Assembly: GCA_900550735.1 (NCBI GenBank)
Contig: URTD01000112.1
Span: forward strand, 1-6,536
Length of the DNA: 6,536 nucleotides
Source of the DNA: an uncultured Collinsella sp.
GTDB taxonomy: Bacteria; Actinomycetota; Coriobacteriia; Coriobacteriales; Coriobacteriaceae
Direction of reading: 5' to 3'
In this document: positions 5,038 to 6,536 of the stretch, piece by piece
Layout: each line of letters starts with the position of its first letter
Numbering within the stretch: the stretch's first letter is position 1
Program-made: the position numbers and the translations under genes
The notes under the pieces: model-generated
What the model was told of the DNA's origin: nothing
The model's database searches: none
The model's input: only the letters and a program-made list of their open reading frames with translations

Positions 5038-5056
5038 ATGAATGGAGGTAGGGAAA

Positions 5057-5611
5057 ATAGCTAAGTCTGATGACACCCGCATCAACGACGAGATTACTGC
5101 ATCTTCGTGCCGTTTGATTGGCGTCGATGGCTCTCAGCTCGGCCTGTTCGCCATCCGCGATGCCCAGCGTGTCGCCGACGATCAGGGTCTCGACCTGGTC
5201 GAGATCGCTCCCAACGCGGAGCCGCCGGTCTGCAAGGTCATGGACTACGGTAAGTTCAAGTACCAGCAGGCCATGAAGGCCAAGGCTGCTCGTAAGAACC
5301 AGTCCAAGGTCGAGGTCAAGGAAATGAAGTTCCGACCCAAGATCGACGTTGGCGACTACGAGACCAAGAAGGGCCACGTTCTGCGTTTCCTCAAGAAGGG
5401 CGCACGCGTTAAGATCACCATCATGTTCCGCGGCCGTGAGATGGCTCACCCGGAGCAGGGCCTTAACGTTCTCGAGCGTCTCGCCGAGGATCTCAAGCCT
5501 TACGCTACGGTCGAGTCTAAGCCTAAGATGGAAGGCCGTAACATGCTTATGCTGCTCGCCCCGATTAAGGGCGCCTTCGATGAGGATAAAGCGGCAAGCG
5601 ATACCAAGTAA
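5057..5611 (+). CDS. infC: Translation initiation factor IF-3 (AUA start codon)
   Basis: IF3 binds the 30S subunit, keeps it apart from 50S and checks start codon-initiator tRNA pairing. The N-domain begins with DDTRINDEITASSCRLIG and continues through GLFAIRDAQRVADDQGLDLVEIAP, then AEPPVCKVMDYGKFKYQQ, the family signature and start of the linker. The C-domain holds EMKFRPKIDVGDYETKKGH and VKITIMFRGREMAHPEQG. The start I prefer is ATA at 5057, giving 184 residues. The site TGGAGGT (5043-5049) is a strong ribosome-binding sequence about 8 nt before it, and family homology begins right after. The in-frame ATG at 5042 overlaps that ribosome site, has only a T-run before it and would add MEVGK, which is not typical of IF3. 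Rare AUU/AUA/AUC/CUG starts are known in infC and allow IF3 to repress its own translation. This is the first gene of the infC-rpmI-rplT operon, with a candidate attenuator upstream. Confidence 0.95.
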   Translation: MAKSDDTRINDEITASSCRLIGVDGSQLGLFAIRDAQRVADDQGLDLVEIAPNAEPPVCKVMDYGKFKYQQAMKAKAARKNQSKVEVKEMKFRPKIDVGDYETKKGHVLRFLKKGARVKITIMFRGREMAHPEQGLNVLERLAEDLKPYATVESKPKMEGRNMLMLLAPIKGAFDEDKAASDTK

Positions 5612-5643
5612 CTAGTGTTCTGTAACCGATTAAGGAGTATTTC

Positions 5644-5835
5644 ATGCCTAAGATGAAGTCCCACAGCGGCACCAAGAAGCGTTTCCGCAAGACTGGCACC
5701 GGCAAGCTTATGCGCGCCAAGGCTTTCAAGAGCCACATCCTGAGCAAGAAGTCCACCAAGCGTAAGCGTGGCTTCCGTCAGGAGACCGAGATCGCCGCTG
5801 CCGACCGCAAGGTCATCAAGTCGCGTCTCGCCTAA
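5644..5835 (+). CDS. rpmI: 50S ribosomal protein L35
   Basis: A 63-residue, highly basic protein of the large ribosomal subunit. MPKMKSHSGTKKRFRKTGTG is the typical L35 N-terminus, followed by a lysine/arginine-rich core (SKKSTKRKRGFRQ) and a short helix ending in KVIKSRLA. The length is normal for the family. AAGGAG at 5632-5637 lies 6 nt before the ATG. It is 32 bp downstream of infC with no terminator between, so it is co-transcribed in the conserved order infC-rpmI-rplT. Confidence 0.97.
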   Translation: MPKMKSHSGTKKRFRKTGTGKLMRAKAFKSHILSKKSTKRKRGFRQETEIAAADRKVIKSRLA

Positions 5836-5881
5836 GTTCGCGTTCCCGTTTTTCGTTTTACCGTCTAGGAGTTGATAGAAC

Positions 5882-6241
5882 ATGGCACGTATTAAGCGCG
5901 CTGTTGCCGCCAAGAAGAAGCGCCGTACCGTTATGCACCGTGCGAAGGGTTACTACGGTGCCGCTTCGCGTACTTACAAGCATGCTAAAGAGCAGGTCCA
6001 GCACTCTCTGCAGTATCAGTATCGTGATCGCCGCAATAAGAAGCGCGAGATCCGTTCTCTCTGGATCACTCGTATCAACGCTGCTGCTCGTCTGAACGAC
6101 ATCTCTTATTCTCAGTTCATGCACGGCCTGAAGGTTGCCGGCATCGAGCTCGACCGCAAGGTCCTGGCTCAGATGGCTTACGAGGACATCGAGTCCTTCA
6201 ACGAGCTGGCTACCATCGCCAAGAAGGCTCTCGAGGCCTAA
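5882..6241 (+). CDS. rplT: 50S ribosomal protein L20
   Basis: A 119-residue protein that binds 23S rRNA early and is needed for assembly of the large subunit. The N-terminal basic extension MARIKRAVAAKKKRR leads into AKGYYGAASRTYKHAKEQV. The conserved core YRDRRNKKREIRSLWITRIN and the C-terminal globular part (YSQFMHGLKVAGIELDRKVLAQMA) follow. Length and domain layout are normal. The start ATG 5882 has TAGGAG at 5866-5871, 10 nt upstream. It is the last gene of the operon, 46 bp after rpmI. In other bacteria L20 represses its own operon by binding mRNA that mimics its rRNA site; the structured infC leader here is the likely target if that holds. Confidence 0.97.
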   Translation: MARIKRAVAAKKKRRTVMHRAKGYYGAASRTYKHAKEQVQHSLQYQYRDRRNKKREIRSLWITRINAAARLNDISYSQFMHGLKVAGIELDRKVLAQMAYEDIESFNELATIAKKALEA

Positions 6242-6261
6242 TAGATTCTCTTGAATCGCTA

Positions 6262-6298
6262 GGGGAGTGTCGCGTTGTGCGCGGCGCTCCCTCTTTTT
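6262..6298 (+). terminator. Intrinsic terminator of the infC-rpmI-rplT operon
   Basis: GGGAGTGTCGCG (6263-6274) pairs with CGCGGCGCTCCC (6280-6291) over 12 positions, with two G-U pairs and loop TTGTG, followed by TCTTTTT. It lies about 21 nt after the rplT stop. The hairpin would also form in an RNA from the other strand, though without a strong T-tail there. Confidence 0.9.
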
Positions 6299-6536
6299 AT
6301 CTGAAGCGCGGTTTACATTGCTAAAAGCGCGGGTAGATAAACACTTACAGGTGACCGATCTTTATATATCTCTTAACCGAAGGGTCATCATCTGATACGT
6401 GCAGTATTTCTGCACCAGCCTTTCTATGACATATATAGGAAGCGATGTATTGTGTAGGACTTGTGAAGAGTGGAATTCCCGCCCACGGCGCCCCTCCGGT
6501 CTGGCAATATATCTCCTTGCCGCGCGGCCCGGTCGG
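6299..6536. other. Terminal gene-poor region with short repeats
   Basis: Apart from the weak open frames, this stretch shows an exact direct repeat AAGCGCGG at 6304-6311 and 6325-6332 (21 bp apart). It also shows a long-range GGTGACC/GGTCATC pairing (6350-6356 with 6383-6389, one G-U), a perfect GTGCAG-TATTT-CTGCAC hairpin (6399-6415), and TATATA at 6432-6437. The AT-rich middle (about 6360-6440) contrasts with the GC-rich end (6480-6536). I cannot assign a function. Confidence 0.4.
6345..6536 (-). CDS. Possible 3' end of a converging unknown gene (weak)
   Basis: On the minus strand a frame is open from the window edge (6536) down to a TAA at 6347-6345, giving 63 residues that include GGAPWAGIPLFTSPTQYIAS and AGAEILHVSDDDPSVKRY. 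The residue mix looks like a globular protein, and its end would converge on the rplT terminator. I do not recognise the family. Codons in the right third end mostly in G or C; those in the left part are AT-rich, unlike the other genes here. Doubts are real. A second minus frame is also open for 58 codons, and a plus-strand frame from ATG 6445 (start MYCVGLVKSGIP) runs off the edge too. The stretch could instead be the promoter and leader of a + strand gene. On that strand, TTTACA (6312-6317) with TAGATA (6334-6339) is a possible promoter. Confidence 0.3.
   Translation of the reverse strand, partial: PTGPRGKEIYCQTGGAPWAGIPLFTSPTQYIASYICHRKAGAEILHVSDDDPSVKRYIKIGHL

Noticed and set aside
6351..6395. 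14-codon frame from GTG 6351 as a leader peptide
   Set aside because: There is only a weak AGG nearby, no regulatory codon run and no identified downstream gene.

Overview
The window reads as chromosomal housekeeping DNA of a high-GC anaerobic actinobacterium of the Coriobacteriia, most likely Collinsella or a close relative. This is an inference from codon usage, the protein sequences and the mix of genes. All clearly recognisable genes lie on the + strand.

Left part (1-1634): the C-terminal two thirds of a Rel/SpoT (p)ppGpp synthetase/hydrolase enters from outside the window. An 84-bp gap with a 13-bp perfect inverted repeat follows, then a metallo-beta-lactamase-fold hydrolase of the glyoxalase II type. 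Middle (1635-4480): a class II fructose-1,6-bisphosphate aldolase gene with its own promoter and a strong AGGAGG site is followed by about 350 bp without a gene. That gap holds a 92-nt near-palindrome and a second, degenerate copy of its right half. A transglutaminase-like cysteine-protease-fold protein of unknown role comes next, read from its own promoter.

Right part (4481-6298): a complete tRNA-Leu(CAA) with encoded CCA and a terminator. The 3' end of the tRNA, from the first base of the T-loop through the terminator, is repeated almost exactly 187 bp downstream, with a cluster of palindromes in between. Then comes the translation operon infC-rpmI-rplT (IF3, L35, L20) behind a structured leader of about 160 nt. 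The leader ends in a terminator-like hairpin just before infC, and a nested long-range pairing could compete with it. infC appears to start at an AUA codon, as expected for a gene controlled by the start-codon discrimination of its own product. A strong terminator closes the operon.

The last 238 bp (6299-6536) hold no secure gene. An open minus-strand frame could be the 3' end of a converging gene.

I see no CRISPR array, insertion sequence, integrase or obvious defence system. The most interesting points are regulatory and structural: the infC leader and AUA start, the tRNA-Leu 3'-end duplication, and the long hairpin repeat after the aldolase gene.
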